NCBI GenBank assembly: GCA_022795575.1
Contig: JAAWGY010000080.1
Location: 1-8,860 of the forward strand
Length of the DNA stretch: 8,860 nt
DNA from: Angelakisella sp.
Lineage (GTDB): Bacteria; Bacillota; Clostridia; Oscillospirales; Ruminococcaceae
Direction of reading: 5' to 3'
Both the position numbers and the translations under genes were made by a program. Below are positions 1 through 6,131 of this stretch, piece after piece; within the stretch, counting starts at the first letter, position 1; each line of letters begins with the position of its first letter. Below the pieces are notes generated by a model, which was given only the letters and a program-made list of their open reading frames with translations, ran no database searches and had not been told where the DNA came from.

Positions 1-61
1 CATACAGCTGGGCGAGGAGCTTTTTCAGCTGCCGAAGCCCCAAAAACGCAGGAAGCCTTGA
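1..61 (+). CDS. C-terminal end of an unidentified upstream protein (partial)
   Basis: Read from base 2, the window opens inside a frame that gives 19 residues (IQLGEELFQLPKPQKRRKP) and stops at TGA 59-61. The residues look like an ordinary protein tail: an amphipathic stretch, then a basic, proline-containing end. A hairpin with a T-run overlaps the stop, as expected at the end of a transcription unit. The piece is too short to assign a family and I do not recognise it. The other two forward frames are less protein-like here. Judging from the terminator, this gene is probably not in the same operon as the topoisomerase subunit that follows. Confidence 0.5.
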   Translation, partial: IQLGEELFQLPKPQKRRKP

Positions 62-77
62 TGGCTTTCAAGTTTTT
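51..77 (+). terminator. Intrinsic terminator overlapping the upstream stop codon
   Basis: Bases 51-57 (GGAAGCC) pair with 63-69 (GGCTTTC) as a 7-bp stem with one G-T wobble and a 5-base loop (58-62). After AAG comes a run of five T (73-77). The loop contains the stop codon of the upstream gene. The stem is short and the T-run modest, so termination may be partial. It would separate the upstream gene from the ParE-like gene. Confidence 0.5.
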
Positions 78-117
78 GGGACAAAGGCAGCTGGGAAAGT
101 TGCCGTCCAGATGGGTG

Positions 118-143
118 TCGACAATTTTGATGGTTGCTATAGA
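118..143 (+). promoter_or_regulatory. Possible promoter for the ParE-like gene
   Basis: TCGACA (118-123) resembles a -35 box. TGCTATAGA (135-143) resembles an extended -10 element (TGn plus TATAGA). The 14-base spacer is short, so if this is real the extended -10 would carry most of the recognition. It lies after the upstream terminator and about 70 bases before the chosen start, a reasonable place for a promoter. This is inference from consensus only. Confidence 0.25.
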
Positions 144-215
144 GCCTGTTCCCAACGCCCCGGCCCGCCGGGACCGGAGCAGTTACACCGAGCAATCAAA
201 GCATGGAGGGACAGT

Positions 216-2198
216 ATGGCGGCAAAAACCCAAAGCAGAAGCTATGACAACGAGAGCATCTCTTCCCTGAAGGGGGCGGACCGAGTCCGCAAGCGGCCGG
301 GGGTTATCTTCGGGTCGGACGGCATCGAGGGGTGCCAGCACTCCGCCTTCGAGATTCTATCCAACGCCATCGACGAGGCCCGGTCCGGCTACGGCAAAAA
401 AATCATCCTCACCCAATACGCCGATGGCTCCATCGAGGTCCAGGACTTTGGCCGGGGCTGTCCGGTGGACTACAACCCCAAGGAGGAACGGTACAACTGG
501 GAGCTGGTTTTCTGCGAGCTCTACGCCGGGGGCAAATACGACGCCGAGGGGGACTACGAGTACTCCCTGGGCCTCAACGGCCTGGGCTCCTGCGCCACCC
601 AGTACGCCTCCGAATACATGGACGTGCAGATCCTCCGGGACGGCTTCCAGTACGACCTCCACTTTGAGAAGGGGGAGAACATCGGCGGGCTGCAAAAGAC
701 CCCCGCCTCCGGCAAAAAGACCGGCACCCGCATCCGCTGGAAGCCGGACCTGGAGGTGTTCACCGACATCAGCATCCCCGCGGCCTACTTTGAGGACGTC
801 CTGAAGCGCCAGGCGGTGGTGAACCCGGGGATCCAATTCCTGCTGCGGGTTCAGGAGGGCAAGGGCTTTACCGAAAGCGCCTACTGCTACGAAAACGGCA
901 TCCGGGACTATGTGGAGGAGCTGGTGGGGGAGGCCGCTTTAACCCCGGTGCAGCACTGGACGGCGGAACGCATCGGCCGGGACCGGGAGGACAAGCCCGA
1001 TTACCGGGTAAAGTTAGGGGTGGCCCTCTGCTTCTCCAACCAGCTCTCCCTGACGGAATACTACCACAACTCCAGCCACCTGGAGCATGGCGGCAGCCCG
1101 GAAAAGGCGGTGAAGGCCGCCCTGGTCTACCAGATCGACGCTTGGCTGAAGGCGGCCGGGAAGTACCTCAAGAGCGAGGGCAAGATCAGCTACCAGGACG
1201 TGGAGGACTGCCTGGTGCTGGTTTCCTCCAGCTTCTCCACCCAAACCAGCTACGAAAACCAGACCAAAAAATCCATCACCAACAAATTCATCCAGGAGTG
1301 CATGACCGAGTTTTTGAAGCACCAGCTGGAGGTTTACTTTATCGAGAACCCGGACGATGCCGCCCGCATCGCCGAGCAGGTGCTCATCAACAAGCGGAGC
1401 CGGGAGAACGCCGAAAAAACCCGCCTCAACCTGAAAAAGAAGCTGGCGGGCACCCTGGACATCTCCAACCGGGTACAGAAGTTTGTGGACTGCCGCAGCC
1501 GGGACACCAGCCGCCGGGAGCTGTACATCGTGGAGGGAGACTCGGCCCTGGGCTCCTGCAAGCTGGGCCGGGACAGCGAATTCCAGGCCATTATGCCGGT
1601 GCGGGGCAAAATCCTAAACTGCCTTAAGGCGGATTACAACCGCATCTTCAAAAGCGATATCATTGTGGACGTGATGAAGGTGCTGGGCTGCGGGGTGGAG
1701 GTGGAGAGCCGCTCCAACAAGGAGCTCAACTCCTTTGACCTTTCCGGCCTGCGGTGGAACAAGGTGGTCATCTGCACCGATGCCGACGTGGACGGCTTCC
1801 AGATCCGCACCCTTATCCTCACCATGCTTTACCGCCTCACCCCCACCCTAATCCGGGAGGGGTATGTCTACATCGCGGAATCCCCTCTCTACGAGATCAC
1901 CACCAAGGACGACACCTATTTTGCCTACTCCGACGCCGAAAAGGTGCGGCTCTGCAAGGAGCTGGAGGGGCAGAAATACAGCCTCCAGCGGTCCAAGGGG
2001 CTGGGCGAAAACGAGCCCGACATGATGTGGCTTACCACCATGAACCCGGAGACCCGGCGGCTTATCAAGGTGATGCCCGACGACGTGGAGGAGACCGCCC
2101 GGATGTTCGACCTGCTGCTGGGGGATAACCTGGCCGGGCGCAAGGAGTACATCGCCGAGTTTGGGAGCCAGTATTTGGAGATGGCGGATATTTCGTGA
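216..2198 (+). CDS. parE: ParE/GyrB-like type IIA topoisomerase ATPase subunit (divergent clostridial type)
   Basis: This 660-residue protein is the ATPase/TOPRIM half of a type IIA topoisomerase; it should pair with the ParC-like subunit at 6132 to pass one DNA duplex through another. The GHKL ATPase domain has catalytic E46 and Mg-ligand N50 (in FEILSNAIDEA), DFGRG (77-81), GLNGLG (119-124) and GT (170-171). The transducer has a QTK switch-lysine loop (349-351). TOPRIM has EGDSA (440-444) and DADVDG (522-527), followed by QRSKGLGE (591-598). Oddities against gyrase/ParE: DFGRG for DNGRG, GLNGLG for GLHGVG, DADVDGFQ for DADVDGSH. The length suits ParE and lacks the large GyrB insert of Gram-negatives. 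The start at 216 is preceded by GGAGGG (205-210); the ATG at 111 would add 35 unlike residues. The family is sure; the gyrB/parE label is an inference from the partner and is less sure. Confidence 0.93.
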   Translation: MAAKTQSRSYDNESISSLKGADRVRKRPGVIFGSDGIEGCQHSAFEILSNAIDEARSGYGKKIILTQYADGSIEVQDFGRGCPVDYNPKEERYNWELVFCELYAGGKYDAEGDYEYSLGLNGLGSCATQYASEYMDVQILRDGFQYDLHFEKGENIGGLQKTPASGKKTGTRIRWKPDLEVFTDISIPAAYFEDVLKRQAVVNPGIQFLLRVQEGKGFTESAYCYENGIRDYVEELVGEAALTPVQHWTAERIGRDREDKPDYRVKLGVALCFSNQLSLTEYYHNSSHLEHGGSPEKAVKAALVYQIDAWLKAAGKYLKSEGKISYQDVEDCLVLVSSSFSTQTSYENQTKKSITNKFIQECMTEFLKHQLEVYFIENPDDAARIAEQVLINKRSRENAEKTRLNLKKKLAGTLDISNRVQKFVDCRSRDTSRRELYIVEGDSALGSCKLGRDSEFQAIMPVRGKILNCLKADYNRIFKSDIIVDVMKVLGCGVEVESRSNKELNSFDLSGLRWNKVVICTDADVDGFQIRTLILTMLYRLTPTLIREGYVYIAESPLYEITTKDDTYFAYSDAEKVRLCKELEGQKYSLQRSKGLGENEPDMMWLTTMNPETRRLIKVMPDDVEETARMFDLLLGDNLAGRKEYIAEFGSQYLEMADIS

Positions 2199-2215
2199 AT
2201 ATGCCAATAGCGCTT

Positions 2216-2222
2216 GAGGAGG
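2216..2222 (+). promoter_or_regulatory. Strong ribosome binding site for the EcsC-family gene
   Basis: GAGGAGG lies 7 bases before the ATG at 2230, an almost perfect Shine-Dalgarno match. It fixes the start. The gap from the ParE-like stop to this ATG is only 31 bases and has no terminator, so the EcsC-family gene can be read from the upstream transcript. Confidence 0.75.
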
Positions 2223-2229
2223 TTCGTTT

Positions 2230-2922
2230 ATGAAAAAACTACCTACACAAGAAGATATTATGCTTTTGTTGGACAATCTGTATGATGCAGCTATTCACGG
2301 AATTGCAAAGGTTAGCCCTCCAATTGAAGTATTAGCCAGCGACTATTTGAAAAAAAGCGAAGAAATTGATACTGCGGCAAAAAAATTTATCAATTACCAA
2401 ATCGCTAAATGTACGACCTCCGGATTCCTCACTGGCTTAGGCGGTTTAATTACATTGCCGATTGCTATTCCAGCAAATATTAGCAGTGTGTTGTATGTTC
2501 AAATGCGGATGATTGCCTGTCTGGCCTATATGGGCGGGTATGATATTCATAGCGACCAGGTGCAAACATTGATTTATGCTTGTTTGGCCGGGGTATCTGT
2601 CAACCAAATTATAAAACAGGTAGCTATCCAATTCGGCACAAAGTTCACTACTGCAATGGTGAAAAAAATTCCAGGAACAGTTTTAATAAAAATCAATCAA
2701 CGAGTCGGTTTCCGCTTTTTAACAAAATTTGGAACAAAAGGTCTTATTAACATTGGTAAAGCAGTTCCCATTGTTGGCGGTATAATTAGTGGCGGATTTG
2801 ACTTTGCAGAAACAAAGATTATCGCTAAAAGAGCTTACACAATGTTTGTAGAAGGCGATTTCAGCACACCGACAGATGACGATTATGAAGTACTTGACGG
2901 CGTTGAAGTAGTTGAAGTATAA
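2230..2922 (+). CDS. EcsC family protein
   Basis: The 230-residue product matches the EcsC family as I know it. Recognisable stretches are the Gly-rich hydrophobic segment FLTGLGGLITLPIAIPANIS (66-85), then VLYVQMRMIACLAYMGGYD (87-105), KKIPGTVLIKINQRVGFR (145-162), and VPIVGGIISGGFDFAETK (179-196). The family is named after the third gene of the Bacillus ecs locus; its biochemical role is not established. Hydrophobic stretches at about 65-101, 112-122 and 178-190 suggest membrane association, but no signal peptide is visible. The tail (208-230) is acidic and probably disordered. Codons are AT-rich and use ATA, TTA and AAA freely, unlike the GC-ending neighbours on both sides, so recent acquisition is likely. 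It sits between two genes expected to be adjacent. Family confidence is high; function is unknown. Confidence 0.85.
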   Translation: MKKLPTQEDIMLLLDNLYDAAIHGIAKVSPPIEVLASDYLKKSEEIDTAAKKFINYQIAKCTTSGFLTGLGGLITLPIAIPANISSVLYVQMRMIACLAYMGGYDIHSDQVQTLIYACLAGVSVNQIIKQVAIQFGTKFTTAMVKKIPGTVLIKINQRVGFRFLTKFGTKGLINIGKAVPIVGGIISGGFDFAETKIIAKRAYTMFVEGDFSTPTDDDYEVLDGVEVVEV

Positions 2923-3094
2923 AACAACCCCTTCTGCTGATACTTTGCAAAACATCTTCCTTTTTAGAATGTGTATTCATTCGGAAAACATCATTGTGGA
3001 TATTTATCATACAATTTTACTTGGATAAATCCCAAAATTGAATCTGCACTGTTTCATCAAAAAAAGGTGTAAATTACAGGATAGGAGCCGATTT
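2923..3094 (+). other. AT-rich spacer with a weak hairpin
   Basis: This 172-base gap has the low GC of the EcsC-family gene, not of the hydrolase that follows, so it probably arrived with EcsC. GGATATTTATC (2998-3008) can pair with GATAAATCC (3024-3032) with one bulged A and a 15-base loop. No T-run follows, so I do not call a terminator. TACAAT at 3010-3015 resembles a -10 box but lacks a -35 at the right distance. Composition changes sharply close to the hydrolase start. Confidence 0.4.
3083..3087 (+). promoter_or_regulatory. Ribosome binding site deciding the hydrolase start
   Basis: AGGAG lies 7 bases before the ATG at 3095. An in-frame TTG at 3038 would add 19 basic, AT-encoded residues with no similar site and no resemblance to a hydrolase N-terminus. 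The site therefore supports 3095. Confidence 0.6.
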
Positions 3095-3715
3095 ATGAAG
3101 CTGCTTCTCCTCCACGGCCTGGGCCAGGGCCCCGGGAGCTGGGACGGGGTGCTGGACGCCCTGGGCCCGGATCCCGGCGCCGCCTGCCCCGACCTCTTCG
3201 GCCTCTGCGGGGGCGCGCCGGATTATCCGGCGCTCTACGCCGCCTTTGAGGACTACGCCGGGGCCCTCCCGGAGCCGGTCCTTCTCTGCGGGCTCTCCCT
3301 GGGGTCGGTGCTGGCCCTGGACTACGCCATCCGCCGCCCGGAGAAGATAGCGGGGCTGGTGCTTGTCGCGCCGCAGTACAAAATGCCCCGGGCGCTGCTG
3401 CGGCTGCAAAACGCCGTCTTCCGGATGATGCCGGAGCGGGCCTTTGCCCAAACCGGGCTGGGTAAAAGGGACATCCTCCGGCTCACCGCCTCGATGATGG
3501 ACCTGGACCTCCGGGACGGTCTGGCCCGGGTGGACTGTCCCGCCCTCATCCTGGTGGGGGAAAAGGACGCCGCCAACCGAAAAGCCGCCAGGGAGCTGGC
3601 AGGGCTGCTGCCCCGGGCCACGGTCCGGGAGGTCCCGGGGGCGGGGCACGAGGTGAATGTGGACGCGCCCCGGGAGCTGGCGGAGGCCCTCCGGGGATTT
3701 TGGGAAAAGCTGTGA
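3095..3715 (+). CDS. Alpha/beta-fold hydrolase
   Basis: This 206-residue protein shows the alpha/beta hydrolase fold. It starts directly with strand LLLLHGLGQ (3-11), whose HG forms the oxyanion-hole motif. The nucleophile elbow is GLSLG (66-70) with Ser68. The acid is probably Asp158 in LVGEKD (153-158), and the catalytic His is His185 in GAGHEVN (182-188). All triad positions are filled, so it should be an active serine hydrolase. It is shorter than the usual 240-280 residues: the N-terminal strands and most of the cap are missing, leaving only residues 95-140 as a lid. No signal peptide is visible, so it is probably cytosolic. The substrate cannot be told; esterase, lipase or C-C hydrolase are possible. 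Codons are GC-rich as in the host-like genes, unlike the AT-rich sequence on both sides. It may have its own transcript. Confidence 0.85.
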   Translation: MKLLLLHGLGQGPGSWDGVLDALGPDPGAACPDLFGLCGGAPDYPALYAAFEDYAGALPEPVLLCGLSLGSVLALDYAIRRPEKIAGLVLVAPQYKMPRALLRLQNAVFRMMPERAFAQTGLGKRDILRLTASMMDLDLRDGLARVDCPALILVGEKDAANRKAARELAGLLPRATVREVPGAGHEVNVDAPRELAEALRGFWEKL

Positions 3716-3724
3716 CCACGCCAA

Positions 3725-3756
3725 CCGGCGGACGCTGTCACCAGACGGCCAGCCGG
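3725..3756 (+). other. Nested stem-loop after the hydrolase gene
   Basis: CCGGC (3725-3729) pairs with GCCGG (3752-3756). Inside, GCTGTC (3734-3739) pairs with GACGGC (3744-3749) around an ACCA loop, with one G-T wobble. The nearest T-run (3767-3770) is short and about ten bases away, so this may be a weak terminator or an mRNA end-protecting hairpin. It sits at the edge between GC-rich and AT-rich sequence, 10 bases after the hydrolase stop. Confidence 0.35.
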
Positions 3757-3761
3757 AGAGA

Positions 3762-3842
3762 AACGGTTTTGGAATATCCCGTTTCAACTTCATGTTCCCA
3801 ATGATACAGGAAATGGTTTTGACGTGCGGTGGTATGAAATGA
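3762..3842 (+). pseudogene. Possible C-terminal remnant of an unidentified gene next to DUF3781
   Basis: Composition drops to AT-rich at about 3762, well before the DUF3781 start. One frame ends with FNFMFPMIQEMVLTCGGMK and stops at TGA 3840-3842. That stop overlaps the DUF3781 ATG (3839) as ATGA, the usual layout of translationally coupled genes. No start or upstream body exists in this frame; it runs back into GC-rich sequence. The reading is a 5'-truncated gene whose last residues survived with its neighbour. The frame in phase with DUF3781 is also open and reads FQLHVPNDTGNGFDVRWYE, so the remnant may instead belong to that frame. I recognise neither peptide. Confidence 0.3.
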
Positions 3843-4081
3843 ATCATTTAATTGAAAACATCGATAAACTGCATACAACAGAAATGGGCAGAGAGCGAAT
3901 AAAAAGGAACTGCCAAACCGAAACAGATGATGTTGTCCAATGGAGTAAGGTACAGATTTTGGACGAAGCTGCCAAAATTGAGAGAATCGGGAAAAACTGG
4001 TATGTAACGGTAGGTGGTTATAAAATAACCGTGAACGCCCGCAGCTATACAATTATCACTGCGCATAAGGTTAAAGGATAG
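3839..4081 (+). CDS. DUF3781 family protein
   Basis: The 80-residue product has the features I know from DUF3781 proteins of Clostridia: an N-terminal MNHLIENIDKLHTTEMG, a middle KVQILDEAAKIERIGKNWYV and a C-terminal ITVNARSYTIITAHK. No function is established. It is small, soluble-looking, without signal or membrane segments. The ATG at 3839 matches the usual N-terminus; a GTG at 3824 in frame would add five residues. No good Shine-Dalgarno precedes 3839, but the start overlaps a possible upstream stop (ATGA), so expression probably once depended on coupling to a gene now lost. Composition is AT-rich against GC-rich neighbours. Family confidence is fairly good; activity in this context is uncertain. 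Confidence 0.75.
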   Translation: MNHLIENIDKLHTTEMGRERIKRNCQTETDDVVQWSKVQILDEAAKIERIGKNWYVTVGGYKITVNARSYTIITAHKVKG

Positions 4082-4161
4082 GCTGCACAATTGGATTTCA
4101 GGAAATTGGGAGCTTGTCATAACCGACCCTGCACCTACCCAAACGGAAAGAAGGCTTATCT

Positions 4162-5439
4162 ATGAAGCAGAACCAAATCACCGCGGAAATCCTCTGCGTC
4201 GGCACCGAGCTGCTGATGGGCAACACCGTCAACACCAACGCCGCCGCCATCGCCCGTGGGCTGGCCGAGATCGGGCTGAACCTCTACCACCAGACGGTGG
4301 TGGGGGATAACCCCGAGCGGCTCCGGGAAGCGCTGGAGCTGGCCCTCTCCCGGGCGGATGTGGTCATCACCACCGGGGGGCTGGGGCCCACCTACGACGA
4401 CCTTACCAAGGAGACCATCGCCCAGGTGCTGGGGCGCAGGCTTGTTCCCCACGAGGAAAGCCAGCGGTGGGTGGCGGAGTACTTCCGCCGCATCGGCCGA
4501 ACCCCCTGCCCCAACAACCAAAAGCAGGCCATGATGCCGGAGGAGGCGGTGGTCTTCCAAAACCACAACGGCACCGCCCCCGGCTGCGCCGTCGCCGGGA
4601 CCGGGCGGTGGGCGGGCAAACAAGTGGTGATGCTCCCCGGGCCGCCCCGGGAGTGCGAGCCCATGCTCCGGGAGCAGGTGCTGCCCTACCTCCAGGCCGG
4701 CAGTGATACCCGGCTGGTGAGCCGCTGCCTCTACTTCTACGGCATCGGGGAATCCGACCTTGCCCACCGGCTGGACCGGCTGATGCGGGAATCCACCAAC
4801 CCCACCGTGGCCCCCTACTGCAAGCCCGGCGAGGTGATGCTGCGGGTGACGGCACGGGTAGCGGAGGGCCAGAGCGCCGGCGCCCTCCTGGACCCGGTGG
4901 TGGAGGAGATCCGCCGGGAGGCGGGGGAATGGCTCTACGGGATCAACGTGGGCAACCTCCAGACCGCCCTGGTCCACCTGCTGCTGGCCAAGGAGCTCAC
5001 CATCGCCACGGCGGAAAGCTGCACCGGGGGCCTTGTGGCCCAGCGGATCACCAGCGTTCCCGGAGCCTCCTCGGTGTTTGAGTGGGGGGTAGTGACCTAC
5101 TCCTGCGAGACCAAGCGCAAGCTGCTGGGGGTTTCCCAAAAGACGCTGGATACCTATGGGGCGGTATCCCCCCAGACCGCCATGGCCATGGCCCGCCGGG
5201 CCCGGGTAAAGTCCGGGGCGGACATCGGTATCTCGGTGACAGGCAACGCCGGCCCGGAGCCCAGCGAGGGCAAGCCGGTGGGGCTGGTCTACGTCGGCCT
5301 GGACTGCGACCGGTGCACCACGGCGCAGGAGCTGCATATCCAGACCATGGCCCACGACGGCAGGGAGTATATCCGGGAGATGGCGGCAAGCCGGGCGCTG
5401 CATCTGGCGCTGGAAACGGCAAGGCAGATGGTAAAATAG
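4162..5439 (+). CDS. cinA: CinA: MoaB-like domain plus NMN amidohydrolase (PncC) domain
   Basis: This 425-residue protein has the full two-domain CinA layout. The N-terminal MoaB/MogA-like domain opens AEILCVGTELLMGNTVNTNA (8-27) and carries the signature GGLGPTYDD (72-80); in characterised homologues this part relates to ADP-ribose pyrophosphatase activity. PGPPRECEPM (159-168) follows. The C-terminal nicotinamide-nucleotide amidase domain has AESCTGG (284-290) with nucleophile Ser286, Tyr313 and Lys318 in VTYSCETKRKLLGV, and SVTGNAGP (358-365). It converts NMN to nicotinate mononucleotide and ammonia in pyridine-nucleotide recycling; in some bacteria it is also competence- or damage-induced. 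NAGP replaces the usual IAGP, a minor change. Start ATG 4162 gives a normal N-terminus and follows AAAGAAGG (4147-4154). Codons are GC-rich and host-like. The stop is immediately followed by the promoter of the next operon, with no terminator seen. Confidence 0.93.
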   Translation: MKQNQITAEILCVGTELLMGNTVNTNAAAIARGLAEIGLNLYHQTVVGDNPERLREALELALSRADVVITTGGLGPTYDDLTKETIAQVLGRRLVPHEESQRWVAEYFRRIGRTPCPNNQKQAMMPEEAVVFQNHNGTAPGCAVAGTGRWAGKQVVMLPGPPRECEPMLREQVLPYLQAGSDTRLVSRCLYFYGIGESDLAHRLDRLMRESTNPTVAPYCKPGEVMLRVTARVAEGQSAGALLDPVVEEIRREAGEWLYGINVGNLQTALVHLLLAKELTIATAESCTGGLVAQRITSVPGASSVFEWGVVTYSCETKRKLLGVSQKTLDTYGAVSPQTAMAMARRARVKSGADIGISVTGNAGPEPSEGKPVGLVYVGLDCDRCTTAQELHIQTMAHDGREYIREMAASRALHLALETARQMVK

Positions 5440-5440
5440 G

Positions 5441-5469
5441 TTGAATTCATCCTACGATTTGGATATAAT
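5441..5469 (+). promoter_or_regulatory. Sigma-A type promoter of the toxin-antitoxin operon
   Basis: TTGAAT (5441-5446) and a perfect TATAAT (5464-5469) are separated by exactly 17 bases. This is the best promoter in the window. It begins right after the cinA stop (5437-5439) and would start transcription near 5476, about 20 bases before the antitoxin start. Confidence 0.75.
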
Positions 5470-5480
5470 ATTGGGTAGGA
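5450..5480 (+). promoter_or_regulatory. Candidate antitoxin operator bracketing the -10 box
   Basis: TCCTAC (5450-5455) and GTAGGA (5475-5480) are a perfect 6-base inverted repeat with a 19-base spacer. The centre falls at 5465, inside TATAAT, and the inner sequence ATATAATAT is itself nearly palindromic. Phd/YefM antitoxins bind palindromes over their own promoters, so this is where an autoregulatory operator is expected. Binding is inferred only. Confidence 0.5.
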
Positions 5481-5498
5481 AGGGAGTGTATCGCTTTG

Positions 5499-5738
5499 AT
5501 GATTGACACCAGAAGCATTGTCTCTATCACAGAAGCAAATCAGAACTTCTCTAAGGTCGCGCGATTGGTGGACCAGCTGGGCACTGCTGTTATCATGAAA
5601 AACAATGTTCCCCGCTATATTGTTACAGAATTCAGCCAGGCAGAGGCTCAGGAGTTTTTGCCCGACGAGCTTGTGGATACTCTCTCTGAAAAATATTTGG
5701 AGAAAAACAAGGAGCTCTATGAGGCCCTGGCCAAATGA
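5499..5738 (+). CDS. Phd/YefM family antitoxin
   Basis: The 79-residue product fits the Phd/YefM fold: SITEANQNFSKVARLVDQLG (9-28) followed by AVIMKNNVPRYIVT (30-43), the usual DNA-binding dimer domain of about 45 residues. The C-terminal part (about 47-79), acidic then Lys/Glu-rich, should be the flexible segment that folds on and blocks the toxin. It should repress its own promoter, alone or with the toxin. Its stop overlaps the toxin start as ATGA (5735-5738), so the two are translationally coupled. AGGAAGGGAG (5477-5486) is the ribosome binding site; spacing is 12 bases to ATG 5499 and 9 to an in-frame TTG at 5496, so the latter is a possible start adding one residue. Composition is intermediate between the AT-rich and GC-rich genes. 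Confidence 0.88.
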   Translation: MIDTRSIVSITEANQNFSKVARLVDQLGTAVIMKNNVPRYIVTEFSQAEAQEFLPDELVDTLSEKYLEKNKELYEALAK

Positions 5739-6109
5739 GAATGTTGACAAAAAAGCAGGTTTTAAGGTTGCATGACAGACTCCTTCTAACATCCGGCGGA
5801 GCGGCTGGCGTTCGCGATGAAGCCCTGCTGGATTCCGCCCTTGCCGCCCCCTTTCAAAGCTTTGCCGGCCAGGAATTGTACCCCACTGTACAGGCCAAAG
5901 CCGCCAGATTGGCCTATGGCATCATCCAAAACCACCCCATGGTCGACGGAAACAAAAGGTTGGGAACCCATTTGATGCTGATATTTCTTGATGCCAATGG
6001 TATTGAGCTAAGCTATACCGGAAAAGAAACTGAATCGTTGATCTTAGGCGTTGCAGCCGGAACAGTGACATTAGAACAGCTGATGGAATGGATCATCGAC
6101 CACCAATAG
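5735..6109 (+). CDS. Doc-like Fic-fold toxin
   Basis: This 124-residue protein has the length of P1 Doc (126 residues). Its active-site motif HPMVDGNKRLG (67-77) matches the Fic/Doc signature HxFx(D/E)xN(K/G)R, with His67, Asp71, Asn73, Lys74 and Arg75. The Lys after Asn is the Doc feature; in Doc it goes with phosphorylation of EF-Tu on a threonine, while AMPylating Fic enzymes have Gly there. Met69 takes the place of the usual Phe. An N-terminal toxin landmark, GVRDEALLDSALAAP (25-39), matches the Doc pattern of a loop followed by a helix. No inhibitory (S/T)xxxE(G/N) motif is obvious within the protein, in keeping with inhibition by the separate antitoxin. The start at 5735 overlaps the antitoxin stop; ATG 5741 is an alternative. 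parC begins 22 bases after the stop with no terminator between. Confidence 0.88.
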   Translation: MRMLTKKQVLRLHDRLLLTSGGAAGVRDEALLDSALAAPFQSFAGQELYPTVQAKAARLAYGIIQNHPMVDGNKRLGTHLMLIFLDANGIELSYTGKETESLILGVAAGTVTLEQLMEWIIDHQ

Positions 6110-6131
6110 CAAAGGGATGTGAAAAGACAGA

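Noticed and set aside
111..215. 35-residue N-terminal extension of the ParE-like protein from ATG 111
   Set aside because: It has no ribosome binding site and no family resemblance, whereas ATG 216 follows GGAGGG and gives a normal N-terminus. The stretch also contains the likely promoter.
3038..3094. TTG start extending the hydrolase by 19 residues
   Set aside because: No ribosome binding site, AT-rich unlike the gene body, and hydrolases of this type begin close to the first strand, as from 3095.
3074..3847. Reverse-strand ORF of 257 codons opposite the hydrolase
   Set aside because: Pro/Gly/Arg-rich shadow; the + strand frame has an intact catalytic triad.
4082..4161. Open frame upstream of cinA reading NWELVITDPAPTQTERRL
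   Set aside because: It has no start of its own and runs out of frame into cinA. It may be a gene remnant like that at 3762, but there is no independent support.
4156..5403. Long reverse-strand ORF of 415 codons opposite cinA
   Set aside because: It is a shadow of GC-biased third positions. The protein is Gly/His/Pro-rich without family features and cinA on the + strand has all its motifs.
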